Part shown: positions 51,705-60,073 of the stretch, one piece after another
Position numbering within the stretch: position 1 is the first letter of the stretch
Layout: the number at the start of each line of letters is the position of its first letter
Source: Caenimonas koreensis DSM 17982
Lineage (GTDB): Bacteria; Pseudomonadota; Gammaproteobacteria; Burkholderiales; Burkholderiaceae_C
Assembly (NCBI RefSeq): GCF_009646335.1
Contig: NZ_WJBU01000010.1
Location: 62,001-126,000, forward strand
Direction: 5' to 3'
DNA length: 64,000 nt
The notes under the pieces: generated by a model
The model's input: only the letters and a program-made list of their open reading frames with translations
Databases searched by the model: none
What the model was told of the DNA's origin: nothing
Translations under genes and position numbers: made by a program

Positions 51705-54328
51705 TTCTGGCCGTGGACGATATCGACGCCCTTGAAGCCGCCACTGGAGTGGCAGTCCGCGCAGGTTTCCTGTGTGACCAGCGACTGTGTCTGCGTGCGG
51801 TTGCCATACGACGCGCTGCCAAAGCTGGTCACGTGGGCGATCGCCTTGGACGAGTCGTGGCAGGCCGTGCAGGTGGCCGCCTTGGGCGATATCACCGTCC
51901 ACAGTTTCGGATCGGCGGTGCCGCCTGGCTTGCCGGTGACAGCGCCGAGCGGGCCCTGGTCAACCTTGTAGGAGTTGTTCACGTGGCACGCATTGCAGTT
52001 GATGCCCACGCCCGGCCACGCGACCTCGGCTGCGTAGTTCTCGACGTATCCCGTCGGTGCGCCGGTATAGCCAGCCGTGGTGGCGGCCTGCCGCACGAGG
52101 TCAATGATCGACACGAACGTGCTGCCCGCCGGGACAGTGGTGCCGGCCGTGATCACCGTCGAGGCAACGTTGGCGATCGTGAAGCGCTGGTCGGTGTAGA
52201 ACGTGCCCGTGGCCGTCAGCGCGCCGTCCTTGTTGAACGGGCCTTGCACCGGGTTGCCGTGCGTGAACGGATAAGTGCGTTTCGAGTTGCCGTGGATGCC
52301 GTGGATCATCCGCTTGAACTGGTACGACTCGTTCATGGCCAGGCCGTTGGTCATCACGGTGGCCGACATCTTGTTGGCGTCGTGGCAGGTGACGCAAGCT
52401 TCCACCGTATTGCGTGCTCCGCCGTGGAATGCCTCGGACAACGTGTTCGAGCCCGAGGTCGTGCCCAGGGAGCCGTGGCATGCGTTGCACTTCTCGTTGG
52501 ACACGATCACGCGGCGCGGCGTCAGCGGGCCTGACAGTGCGACGTCCATGTACGTGTGCTGCACGACGGTGTTGACCAGCGCCTTGGGGACGACTTCGGG
52601 CCGCGGGTCGGTGGCCCACTTCACCTGCAGCTTCGGCTCCTTGATCTGCCCGATGCTGACGACGCGCGCCGTACCTGCAGCCACCGCAGTCGCCGTATCG
52701 GCCGGAACAGTGATCTGGACCGTGTAGTGATTCGTGCCGTCGTTGGTTCCGGCCGTCGCCCAGGCGTTCGCACCGCTGCCGCCGGTGTTGTTCGCCGAGA
52801 ACTCCGTGATCGCCGTGTTCTGGCCCACCATGTTCATGTAGGCCAGGTAGAAGCGCAGGTTGCCGAACCTGGTGTTGTTCGTGCCCGAGGCCGGTGTGCA
52901 GGCGCTTGCTGTGCCGGTGTACGTGCACTCGGGCGTGATCAGGTTGTAGGCGGCGTTGCCAGCCGTCGGGTCAGACAGGAAGTACTTGACCGTGACCTTG
53001 CGCGTAACCGCGTCAAAGGCCACGCTCTCGATGTTCATCTTGTACTTGGCCGCGTTCTCTTCGTTCTGGTTCCAGTGCACGCGCTCCGGCGAGATGTTGG
53101 AGCCCACCACGTGGCAATCTGCGCACTGCTTGTTCGTCAGGGCCTTGGCTTGCGCGCCCGCACCGACGAGCGTGCCGGCAATGACCTTGTGACTCGTGTC
53201 CCAGTCAGAGCCCGCATTGTTGGCGTGGCACGTCAGGCACGCTTCCTTGCTGGGGCGGGTCTTCCAGTTGTCGCCCTGTGGCGTGGCGGGGTTGGAGCCC
53301 GAATGGCACTTGGTGCAATTGCGCAGGTCTTGCGGGAAGCCGACCTCGGCAAACCCGATCTTCTCGTCCTTGTAGCCCCAGATCGTGTAGTCCTCGCCGC
53401 CTTTGCCTTCGTCGAGTGCCTTCTTGAGCAGCTTGCCCGAGTGGATCTTGTGCACCATGGTCGACAGCGTCAGCACGTTGCCGCTGTTGGCATCGGTCGT
53501 GCCGGGGTTGTGGCACGTCACGCAGAACTGCGTGTCGACCCGGCCACCGCCGTGCAGCGCCAGCTTCTCGTGGCACGAGTTGCATGACGTGACGTCGGTC
53601 ATCTTGCGCGTGAGGGCGGGGTCGGTCACCGCGACGGATTTGCCGTCAGCGCCAATGCGGAAGTCGAAGTACGGATTGACCTTGACGGTTTCGCCGGCCG
53701 CATTGACGTAGCTCAGCTGTATTGCCACCCGGTGCGTGCGGTTGGGCTCATACGTCACGCCGTTGGTCAGGGCGGGGTTGGTGATGTCGGTCTTGAAGGT
53801 GTAGGTGTAGTAGCCGTCTGCGTTGTAGGTCAGCTGCGCCGCGGCCAGTGCGGGGTCGGTCTGCTTGCCGTCGGCAGCGGCCTGCTTGGCCGAGGCGAGC
53901 GCTGGCACGCCGTTCGGGCCAACGCCAGCGGTCGCTGTCTCGGTGCGGAAGGTGTAGCTTTGCCACACGTCGGGGTCGCCGTTGGTGCCAGGAACCAGCT
54001 TGGCAATGATCAGGCTGACATCGGAGAGCTTCAGGTCCTGCTTGACGGCGCCGTTGGTGAAAACGGCGAAGTTGACTTTCGGCGGGCTGGCTATGGTGAC
54101 TGCAGCCACGCCTGCTGCCTGCAGTACGCTGAATGGAGCCGAGGAATTGGCTGAGGTGTCGTTGGCCGGTTGCGCCGCCGCAGCGGCCAGGGCCTGCTGC
54201 ACTGTGGGTGCAGGTGTGGGCGGGACCACGGGGCTTGCGCTACCGCCGCCGCCTCCGCCGCAGCCAGCGAGTGTGAGCGCGGCAGCGGCAACTGCCGCGA
54301 GGGCGATATGGGTAAACGAGCGCTTCAT
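51701..54328 (-). CDS. mtrC: decahaem outer-membrane lipoprotein cytochrome, OmcA/MtrC family
   Basis: This 875-residue protein has a lipoprotein signal with lipobox LAGC (Cys23), followed by a Gly-rich linker. Ten CxxCH motifs lie in two pentahaem groups: CNSCH, CVTCH, CTKCH, CLTCH and CADCH, then CNACH, CVTCH, CNACH, CTACH and CADCH. They are separated by beta-rich domains, the OmcA/MtrC layout. It should be on the cell surface as the terminal reductase for metals, humics or electrodes. Start 54328 fits the lipoprotein signal. Confidence 0.9.
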   Translation of the reverse strand: MKRSFTHIALAAVAAAALTLAGCGGGGGGSASPVVPPTPAPTVQQALAAAAAQPANDTSANSSAPFSVLQAAGVAAVTIASPPKVNFAVFTNGAVKQDLKLSDVSLIIAKLVPGTNGDPDVWQSYTFRTETATAGVGPNGVPALASAKQAAADGKQTDPALAAAQLTYNADGYYTYTFKTDITNPALTNGVTYEPNRTHRVAIQLSYVNAAGETVKVNPYFDFRIGADGKSVAVTDPALTRKMTDVTSCNSCHEKLALHGGGRVDTQFCVTCHNPGTTDANSGNVLTLSTMVHKIHSGKLLKKALDEGKGGEDYTIWGYKDEKIGFAEVGFPQDLRNCTKCHSGSNPATPQGDNWKTRPSKEACLTCHANNAGSDWDTSHKVIAGTLVGAGAQAKALTNKQCADCHVVGSNISPERVHWNQNEENAAKYKMNIESVAFDAVTRKVTVKYFLSDPTAGNAAYNLITPECTYTGTASACTPASGTNNTRFGNLRFYLAYMNMVGQNTAITEFSANNTGGSGANAWATAGTNDGTNHYTVQITVPADTATAVAAGTARVVSIGQIKEPKLQVKWATDPRPEVVPKALVNTVVQHTYMDVALSGPLTPRRVIVSNEKCNACHGSLGTTSGSNTLSEAFHGGARNTVEACVTCHDANKMSATVMTNGLAMNESYQFKRMIHGIHGNSKRTYPFTHGNPVQGPFNKDGALTATGTFYTDQRFTIANVASTVITAGTTVPAGSTFVSIIDLVRQAATTAGYTGAPTGYVENYAAEVAWPGVGINCNACHVNNSYKVDQGPLGAVTGKPGGTADPKLWTVISPKAATCTACHDSSKAIAHVTSFGSASYGNRTQTQSLVTQETCADCHSSGGFKGVDIVHGQK

Positions 54329-54452
54329 GGTGACCTCCGCCAAGGGATGCATTGCTGCCTGGTCGGCGCCCCGCGAACCCATGCAGCGAGGCGCTCGATT
54401 GCCCCCATTCTGGGGATGGCTACCCGCACCCGGTATCGGAACCCGCTCAAAA

Positions 54453-54479
54453 GTGAGCTAGGAAAACTCCTAGCGTCAC
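54453..54479. promoter_or_regulatory. palindrome between cbcL-like and mtrC-like genes
   Basis: GCTAGGA-AAAC-TCCTAGC (54457-54474) is a perfect 7-bp dyad, flanked by GTGA and (after one base) TCAC. It lies 9 bases past the cbcL-like stop and about 125 bases upstream of mtrC. Symmetric CTAGGA/TCCTAG sites suit NarL/LuxR-type dimers; on the minus strand it could instead be a terminator, followed by CACTTTTG. Confidence 0.5.
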
Positions 54480-54487
54480 CTCTGCCT

Positions 54488-56494
54488 TCACATGCCGCTG
54501 AAGAACCCGACACCCACCAATGTCAACAGCGTCAGTCCCACCACGATCAGGACGAACGCGAGTGCCTTCGATGCCGTCACCTTCGCGGCTGATGGTGCAT
54601 CGACCAGCCGTCCTTGCAGCTCGCCGCTGGCGACAAGCCGCTCGTACTCCAGCGCATGTTCGCGCCTGAAGTGCTCCAGCGACAGGGTGCCGGTGAACAT
54701 CGCGACTTCCACCGGGAACTTGTCAGGCCGGAAGTGGTTGTTGAAGAAGTGCACCGTGAACAGGAACACGACGGCAAGGAACGCCTCTTCACCGTGGAAG
54801 ATGGCCGCCACGTTGAAGACCCAGCCCGGCAGGAAGGAGCCGAAGAAGCCCGGCAGCCACATGACGAGGCCGCTCACGCCAATGATCGTCACGCCCCAGA
54901 AGGGAGCCCAGTAGTCGAACTTTTCCCAGTACGTCCAGCGGTCGAACACGGGCCGTGGGCCCTTGCCGAAGAACCACTTGAACATGGCGACGATGTCCCA
55001 CAGGTCCTGCAGGTTCGGGATCAGCGAATCAGGCCCGAAGAAGCGGAAGGTCTTCCAGTGGCGCGCGATCCGCAGCGCGACATACAGCAGGTGCCAGAAG
55101 AACACGCCAGCGAAGATCACGGCCGATGTCCTGTGGATGAGGCCTGCAACCTTGGGCCCGCCGAGCAGGTGCATGACCGTGGAGGCCCACGGCACGTCCG
55201 GGTAGAACAGCGGCATGCCCGTGAGCGTGAGCACCATCAGGCTGAGCGCGAACAACAGGTGGGCGATGCGCCAGATGGGGCTGAACCGCATGATGTGCTT
55301 GCCACGCAGGTCGGCCGGCACGTCATCGAGCCGCACGCGCCTGTCGCCGCCATGGGCCTTGCGGTCCTGGTACTCGCGGTAGAACCACAGCGCGGTGTGC
55401 AGCCAGAAGAATCCGAAGGTGCCAACCAGCAGCCCGGCCATCATCTGGAAGGCGATCCAGATCTGCGGGTAGCGCGCGAAGTTGTGCGCGTGGCCGTGCG
55501 GCAGGAAGCTCGCAAAGCCAGGCGGCGGGTCGGCGAGCCCCTTCTTCGGGTTATGGCAGGTCGCGCAGGTTTTCATCCGGTTGTCCGGATGCACCGTCGA
55601 CTTCGGGTCGTTGACCTTCAGGATTTCGTGGCTGCCGTGGCAGTTGTAGCACTTGGCTGTGTAGCTGTAGCCGAGCGTGGTGATACTGCCGTGGTAGGTG
55701 GCTTTGTACGAGTCGAGCTGCTCTTTGTGGCAGCTGCCGCAGTTGCTGCTGATGGCCAGCTTGAACGGGTCGCCCGTTGTGTTGGCGACCGAGTGCGCCG
55801 AGTGGCAATCGGTGCAGACGGCGGCTTTGGCGTCCTTGTTCTTGTCGTTCGCCCTGCCATGGACCGAGTCCTTGTAGGCATCGAGCTGGTCGGTGTGGCA
55901 ATCGGTGCCGCACGTTTGCGAAATGCTCATGCGCCACTGCTGGTACTCGGGTGAGGTCTTGGCCGGCACGTTGAAGCTGTGCGTGTCGTGGCAGTTGTCG
56001 CACGTCGCGTTGGCCTTTGTCTTGTCGTCGGCATTGGGCCGCGCGTGGAACGACTTGTGGTAGGCCTGCACGTTCTTTGCGACGGCAGCGAGCCCCGGCC
56101 GTTCTGCGGCCTTGCCCTGCTTCTGGGCCTGGTCCCACAAGTCCTGGTGGCAGCTGGCGCAGTCCACTTTTTTCAGTGGCGTGGATGTGGCCTTGGCGTG
56201 GGCGTTGGCCTTGTCCGCGTTGTCGGTGATGTCCGTGTGGCAGGCGACGCACTGCATCTTCGCGTGCACGCTCCTGCCGAACTTGTCGGGTTCGACCGGA
56301 TGCAGTGCACGTGGCTTGCCAGCAACGCCTGCTACTTCCAGTTTCGATTTCTTGCCGTCATGGCAGCTCAGGCAGGTGGCGTTGTCCAGTGACGGCGGCG
56401 CGGCCTGCGCCTGGGCATGCACGGCGGGCGCGCAAAAAAGAAAAGCGGCAAGCCACAAGGCTGCCGCGAATGGGAAACGATGCCTGAAGTGCAT
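54488..56494 (-). CDS. CbcL-like multihaem cytochrome c fused to cytochrome b
   Basis: This is a 668-residue inner membrane protein. After the signal peptide (to about residue 28) come eight CxxCH motifs and one CGTDCH (C-x3-CH), so nine potential c-haems. Residues about 340-665 have around five transmembrane helices with paired His (for example WRIAHLLFALSLMV, GLIHRTSAVIFAGVFFWHL), as in HydC/FdnI cytochrome b. The same architecture, nine c-haems plus dihaem b, is described for Geobacter CbcL, which oxidises menaquinol. It may here replace CymA as electron entry for MtrCAB. It is 45 bases after the regulator gene. Confidence 0.8.
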   Translation of the reverse strand: MHFRHRFPFAAALWLAAFLFCAPAVHAQAQAAPPSLDNATCLSCHDGKKSKLEVAGVAGKPRALHPVEPDKFGRSVHAKMQCVACHTDITDNADKANAHAKATSTPLKKVDCASCHQDLWDQAQKQGKAAERPGLAAVAKNVQAYHKSFHARPNADDKTKANATCDNCHDTHSFNVPAKTSPEYQQWRMSISQTCGTDCHTDQLDAYKDSVHGRANDKNKDAKAAVCTDCHSAHSVANTTGDPFKLAISSNCGSCHKEQLDSYKATYHGSITTLGYSYTAKCYNCHGSHEILKVNDPKSTVHPDNRMKTCATCHNPKKGLADPPPGFASFLPHGHAHNFARYPQIWIAFQMMAGLLVGTFGFFWLHTALWFYREYQDRKAHGGDRRVRLDDVPADLRGKHIMRFSPIWRIAHLLFALSLMVLTLTGMPLFYPDVPWASTVMHLLGGPKVAGLIHRTSAVIFAGVFFWHLLYVALRIARHWKTFRFFGPDSLIPNLQDLWDIVAMFKWFFGKGPRPVFDRWTYWEKFDYWAPFWGVTIIGVSGLVMWLPGFFGSFLPGWVFNVAAIFHGEEAFLAVVFLFTVHFFNNHFRPDKFPVEVAMFTGTLSLEHFRREHALEYERLVASGELQGRLVDAPSAAKVTASKALAFVLIVVGLTLLTLVGVGFFSGM

Positions 56495-56539
56495 GTCAGC
56501 CTCGCCGTGTTCGCCGGTTGGAGAAGTCGCGCATGGGGT

Positions 56540-57187
56540 CTACCCACGGTCACTGCCGAGCAACTGGTGCTCGATCGCATAGCGCACCAGGTCGACCTGG
56601 CCGCTCAGCGTCATCTTGTCCAGGATGTTGGACTTGTGGGTGCTGACCGTCTTGATGCTCAGAGACAGCTCGTCAGCGATCTGCGTGAGCTTGGCGCCAC
56701 TGACGATGCGGCTGAAGATGCCGTATTCGCGATCGGTCAGGCGCGTGTGTGGAAGGTGGTCCCCATTGCGTACAGGATCGGTCGCGAGCAGCTCGGCGAC
56801 CTTCTGGTTGATCCACATGCTCCCATTGGCGACCCGGCGCATGGCCTCGAGCACGATCGCGGGCTCCGAGCGCTTCATGAGATAGCCCGAAGCGCCGGCG
56901 CGGATCGCGCGCACGGCGTACATCTCCTCTGGCTGGTCGGTGAACACCAGCACAGGCAGGCGCGGCCGTTCGGCCTTGAACCGCTTGATCAGCTCCAGGC
57001 CGCTGCGCCCGGGCAAAGACAGCTCAAGCACCAGCAAGTGGTACTCGTGTGCGAGCACCATCGCCAACGCTGCATGCGCATCGCCAGCCTCGCCAGCGAA
57101 GGCAAGGTCAGTGCAATCTGCGAGCAGGGTACGCAGGCCGAGCCGAACGACTGGCTGGTCATCTGCAATGAATGCGTCGTGCTTCAA
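56540..57187 (-). CDS. NarL/LuxR-family regulator with Glu at the phospho-acceptor site
   Basis: This 215-residue protein has a full receiver and a LuxR-type helix-turn-helix (LTDREYGIFSRIVSGAKLTQ...SIKTVSTHKSNILDKM). Residue 55 in LLVLELSLPGRSG is Glu (codon GAG), where the family has the phosphorylated Asp. Acidic pocket, Thr and Lys (YLMKRSE) are otherwise kept. It may act as a constitutively active or kinase-independent regulator. No kinase is adjacent; the nearest is 14 kb away. It precedes the CbcL-like and mtr genes in the same direction and probably controls them. Confidence 0.9.
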   Translation of the reverse strand: MKHDAFIADDQPVVRLGLRTLLADCTDLAFAGEAGDAHAALAMVLAHEYHLLVLELSLPGRSGLELIKRFKAERPRLPVLVFTDQPEEMYAVRAIRAGASGYLMKRSEPAIVLEAMRRVANGSMWINQKVAELLATDPVRNGDHLPHTRLTDREYGIFSRIVSGAKLTQIADELSLSIKTVSTHKSNILDKMTLSGQVDLVRYAIEHQLLGSDRG

Positions 57188-57264
57188 GGGGCTGTCACCA
57201 TGGTTGAATCAAGTCCGTTCTGCGTTGATGGTTTTTATTAGGCGCGTCGTGTTCGAGCTCGGGC

Positions 57265-57278
57265 TTCACATATGTCAA
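57265..57278. promoter_or_regulatory. degenerate FNR-type site upstream of the regulator-EET genes
   Basis: On the minus strand TTGAC-ATAT-GTGAA has one base off the pattern TTGAY-N4-RTCAA. It lies 77 bases upstream of the regulator start, in the 208-base gap to ccmA. It is a candidate only. Confidence 0.4.
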
Positions 57279-57335
57279 CGTGCGAGTCGCCGCCTGCCAA
57301 CCGCATGCCAGGCGCAGCGCCGGATGGATAGCGCC

Positions 57336-57349
57336 TTGTCCTGAATCAA
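57336..57349. promoter_or_regulatory. degenerate FNR-type site upstream of ccmA
   Basis: TTGTC-CTGA-ATCAA has one base off the TTGAY-N4-RTCAA pattern and lies 46 bases before the ccmA start. It suggests that cytochrome c maturation may share the low-oxygen control. It is a candidate only. Confidence 0.4.
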
Positions 57350-57395
57350 CCCCGCGAGCCTTCGGCTATTGGCGTGCGGCATACTGGCCGCGAAA

Positions 57396-58010
57396 ATGGC
57401 CGGTATGTTGAGCGCGCAAAGTCTTTCCTGTATCCGTGGTGAACGCCCCTTGTTCGAGGGCGTGGGCTTTGACGTTGGCGCCGGTGACCTGGTTCACGTG
57501 CGCGGCGCCAACGGCTCTGGCAAGACGAGCCTGCTGCGAATGCTGGCCGGGCTTGCCCTGCCAGCTGCGGGGGATGTGCTGTGGAATGGCGTCTCCATCG
57601 CCAGCGAGCCGGCCGCCTACCACCGCGAGCTGCTGTACCTGGGCCACCTGCCTGCCATCAAGGACGACTTGAGCGGCACCGAAAACTTGCAACTGGCCAG
57701 CGAGCTCGATGGCGACAGCCTGGGTGAAGACGCTGCGCGCGCGGCCCTGTTGCGAATCGGCCTGGCCGGGCGTGAAGACCTGCCGGCACGGGTGCTGTCG
57801 GCGGGGCAAAAGCGCAGGGTGCTGCTGGCGCGGCTGCTAACGCGCCGCGCCAGGCTCTGGGTGCTTGATGAGCCGTTCACCGCGCTCGACGTGAAGGCCG
57901 TTGACATGCTGGGCGCGCTCGTCACAGAGCACCTGGCCCAAGGCGGCAGCGCTGTCGTCACCAGCCACCAGCCACTGCCCATGGCCGATGCCAGGGTGGT
58001 TCAGCTGTGA
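57396..58010 (+). CDS. ccmA: haem exporter ATP-binding protein CcmA
   Basis: This 204-residue ABC ATPase of System I cytochrome c maturation has Walker A GANGSGKTSLLRML, a signature-like LSAGQKRRV and Walker B LWVLDEPFTALD. It energises release of holo-CcmE from CcmC. ATG 57396 is used; ATG 57405 (MLSAQ) is an equally good start, and a TTG further upstream is not needed. It overlaps ccmB by 4 bases. Confidence 0.95.
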   Translation: MAGMLSAQSLSCIRGERPLFEGVGFDVGAGDLVHVRGANGSGKTSLLRMLAGLALPAAGDVLWNGVSIASEPAAYHRELLYLGHLPAIKDDLSGTENLQLASELDGDSLGEDAARAALLRIGLAGREDLPARVLSAGQKRRVLLARLLTRRARLWVLDEPFTALDVKAVDMLGALVTEHLAQGGSAVVTSHQPLPMADARVVQL

Positions 58011-58672
58011 ACGCGCTGCTTGCAGTCACCCGCCGCGACCTTCTGTTGGCCATGCGCCGCAAGACAGAAGTGCTCACGGCGCTGTTTTTCTTCGTGATCG
58101 TCACCAGCCTGTTCCCGCTGGGCATTGGCCCTGAGCCAGCGCTGCTGCGCAAGATAGGCCCGGGCGTGCTGTGGGTGGGTGCGCTGCTGGCCACGATGCT
58201 CGGCCTGCAGCGCATGTTCGCTGCCGACCATGCCGACGGCACGCTCGAACAAATGGCACTCGCGCCTTCGCCGCTGGTGTTGCTGGTGGCCGGCAAGAAC
58301 CTTGCACACTGGCTGGTGTCGGGCTTGCCGCTGGTGCTGCTCGCTCCTGTGCTGGGCCTGCAGTTCGGCCTGGATGGCGAAGCGCTGGCCATGCTCACGC
58401 TAGGGCTGCTGCTGGGCACGCCTGTGCTCTCGCTGATAGGCTCCATCGGCGCTGCGCTCACGCTGGGTGTGCGCGGCGGCGGTGTGCTGCTCAGCCTGCT
58501 GGTGCTGCCGCTTTTCATTCCCACCTTGATCTTCGGGGCCGGCGCTGTGCAGGCGCAGCAGTCGGGCCTGGGCGCGGGTGGGCACTTATCCTTGCTGGCA
58601 GCCATGCTGCTGCTGGCCCTGTTTTTTGCGCCGTGGGCGACCACGGCGGCCGTGAGGATCGCACTCGAATGA
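58007..58672 (+). CDS. ccmB: haem exporter membrane protein CcmB
   Basis: This is a 221-residue permease-like subunit with six hydrophobic helices. Typical segments are RRDLLLAMRRKTEVLTALFF and ADHADGTLEQMALAPSP. It partners CcmA, with coding overlaps of 4 bases at each end (ccmA and ccmC). Length is normal. Confidence 0.95.
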   Translation: MNALLAVTRRDLLLAMRRKTEVLTALFFFVIVTSLFPLGIGPEPALLRKIGPGVLWVGALLATMLGLQRMFAADHADGTLEQMALAPSPLVLLVAGKNLAHWLVSGLPLVLLAPVLGLQFGLDGEALAMLTLGLLLGTPVLSLIGSIGAALTLGVRGGGVLLSLLVLPLFIPTLIFGAGAVQAQQSGLGAGGHLSLLAAMLLLALFFAPWATTAAVRIALE

Positions 58673-59418
58673 GCAACCGTGTTGTCAACTGGTTTCGCCT
58701 GGCAAGCCCTGCCACCTTCTACCCGGTGGCCGGCCGGCTCGTGCCGTGGTTTGCTGCGCTGGCCGTGGTGTTTGGCGCAGCAGGCCTGTGGACGGGCTTT
58801 TTTATCGCACCGACGGACGCAGTGCAGGGCGAGGGCTACCGCATCATCTTTGTTCACGTGCCCGCGTCGTGGATGTCGATGTTCATCTACCTGGTGATGG
58901 CTGCGTGGGCGGGTATCGGCCTGGCGTTCAACACGCGCCTGTCATCGATGATGGCGCAGGCGCTCGCACCCACGGGCGCATTGATGGCCTTCCTGTCGCT
59001 CGTCACGGGCTCGTTCTGGGGCAAACCCATGTGGGGCACGTGGTGGGTGTGGGACGCGCGGCTCACGTCCGAGCTCGTGCTCATGTTCCTGTACATCGGC
59101 TTTATTGCCCTGCAGGCGGCGATTGACGACCCGCGGCGTGCCGACAAAGCCGGCGCGATCCTGGCGCTGGTGGGCGTGGTGAACGTGCCCATCATTTATT
59201 TTTCCGTGAAATGGTGGAACACATTGCACCAGGGCTCATCTATATCCATGACGAAGGCGCCGTCGATGGCGCAGACGATGTTGTGGGGAATGTTGTTGAT
59301 GGCGCTTTGTTTCTGGATGTATTCGATTGCCGTGGCCTTGAAGCGGCTGCGTGCGATCATTCTTGAGCGCGAATCCCATGCGCAATGGGTGCACGAACTG
59401 CCGCAGGTGGCCGCATGA
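58669..59418 (+). CDS. ccmC: haem transporter/chaperone CcmC
   Basis: This 249-residue protein with six transmembrane helices places haem on CcmE. The tryptophan-rich motif WGKPMWGTWWVWDARLTSEL is present, and periplasmic His residues flank it (FVHVPASWMS, KWWNTLHQGSSI). ATG 58669 overlaps the ccmB stop, so the upstream open frame is rejected. Confidence 0.96.
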   Translation: MSNRVVNWFRLASPATFYPVAGRLVPWFAALAVVFGAAGLWTGFFIAPTDAVQGEGYRIIFVHVPASWMSMFIYLVMAAWAGIGLAFNTRLSSMMAQALAPTGALMAFLSLVTGSFWGKPMWGTWWVWDARLTSELVLMFLYIGFIALQAAIDDPRRADKAGAILALVGVVNVPIIYFSVKWWNTLHQGSSISMTKAPSMAQTMLWGMLLMALCFWMYSIAVALKRLRAIILERESHAQWVHELPQVAA

Positions 59419-59603
59419 GCTGGAACTCGCCTTCTGAATTTTTTGCCATGGGCGGCTACGCCCTGTACGTGTGGGGCAGCTTCGGCGCCTGCGCACTGGC
59501 ACTCGCTATCGAACCATTTCTGGTGTCGCGCCGCACGCAGGCCGCTTTGCGCGGCGCGAAATTGCAAGCCCGGGCCCGGCGCCTGGACAAGGAAAACTCA
59601 TGA
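59415..59603 (+). CDS. ccmD: haem exporter protein CcmD
   Basis: This is a 62-residue single-span protein beginning [20 protein letters not shown], with an F-x2-MGGYA-x-YVW core typical of CcmD, and a basic tail. It stabilises the CcmABC-CcmE complex. It overlaps ccmC and ccmE by 4 bases each. Confidence 0.92.
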   Translation: MSWNSPSEFFAMGGYALYVWGSFGACALALAIEPFLVSRRTQAALRGAKLQARARRLDKENS

Positions 59604-60073
59604 AATCATGGAAGAAGCGCGGCGCGATTGTGGTGGGCGGCGTGGCCGTGATCGGCATCGCAGCTGCACTGGTGCTCAATGCGCTGAACAGCAACATCGC
59701 GCTGTACGTCACGCCAACAGATGTCGTCGCGGGCAAGTCGCCAAAGGGCCAGGCGTTTCGCATCGGCGGCATGGTCAAGGACGGCTCGGTCAGGCGCGAC
59801 AACCTCACTGTGCACTTCGTTGTGACCGATATGGCGCATGACATCCCGGTGTCGTACACCGGCATCCTTCCGGACTTGTTCAAGGAAGGCAAAGGCGCCG
59901 TGGTGCAAGGCCGCCTGACGCCCACAGGCGACTTCACGGCTTCCGAAGTGCTGGCCAAGCATGATGAAAACTACATGCCGCCCGAGGCCAAGCATGCGCT
60001 GGACAAGGCGCAGAAAGCCAAGGACGCCGCCAAGCCTGCGACGACCGAGAGCGCTGCAAAGGTCGCACCATGA
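59600..60073 (+). CDS. ccmE: cytochrome c maturation haem chaperone CcmE
   Basis: This 157-residue periplasmic haem chaperone is anchored by an N-terminal helix (after KSWKKRG). It has an OB-fold core, ending with the covalent haem-binding His in [11 protein letters not shown] (about residues 121-131). The Lys/Ala-rich tail is not conserved. It overlaps both neighbours by 4 bases. Confidence 0.95.
   Translation: MKSWKKRGAIVVGGVAVIGIAAALVLNALNSNIALYVTPTDVVAGKSPKGQAFRIGGMVKDGSVRRDNLTVHFVVTDMAHDIPVSYTGILPDLFKEGKGAVVQGRLTPTGDFTASEVLAKHDENYMPPEAKHALDKAQKAKDAAKPATTESAAKVAP

Noticed and set aside
54614..55954. 446-codon plus-strand frame opposite the CbcL-like gene
   Set aside because: The minus strand carries nine haem motifs and a membrane domain; the plus frame is Glu/Arg/Val-rich shadow sequence.
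57206..57216. FNR-like site at TTGAATCAA upstream of the regulator gene
   Set aside because: The half sites have no 4-base spacer, so it cannot bind an FNR dimer in the normal way.
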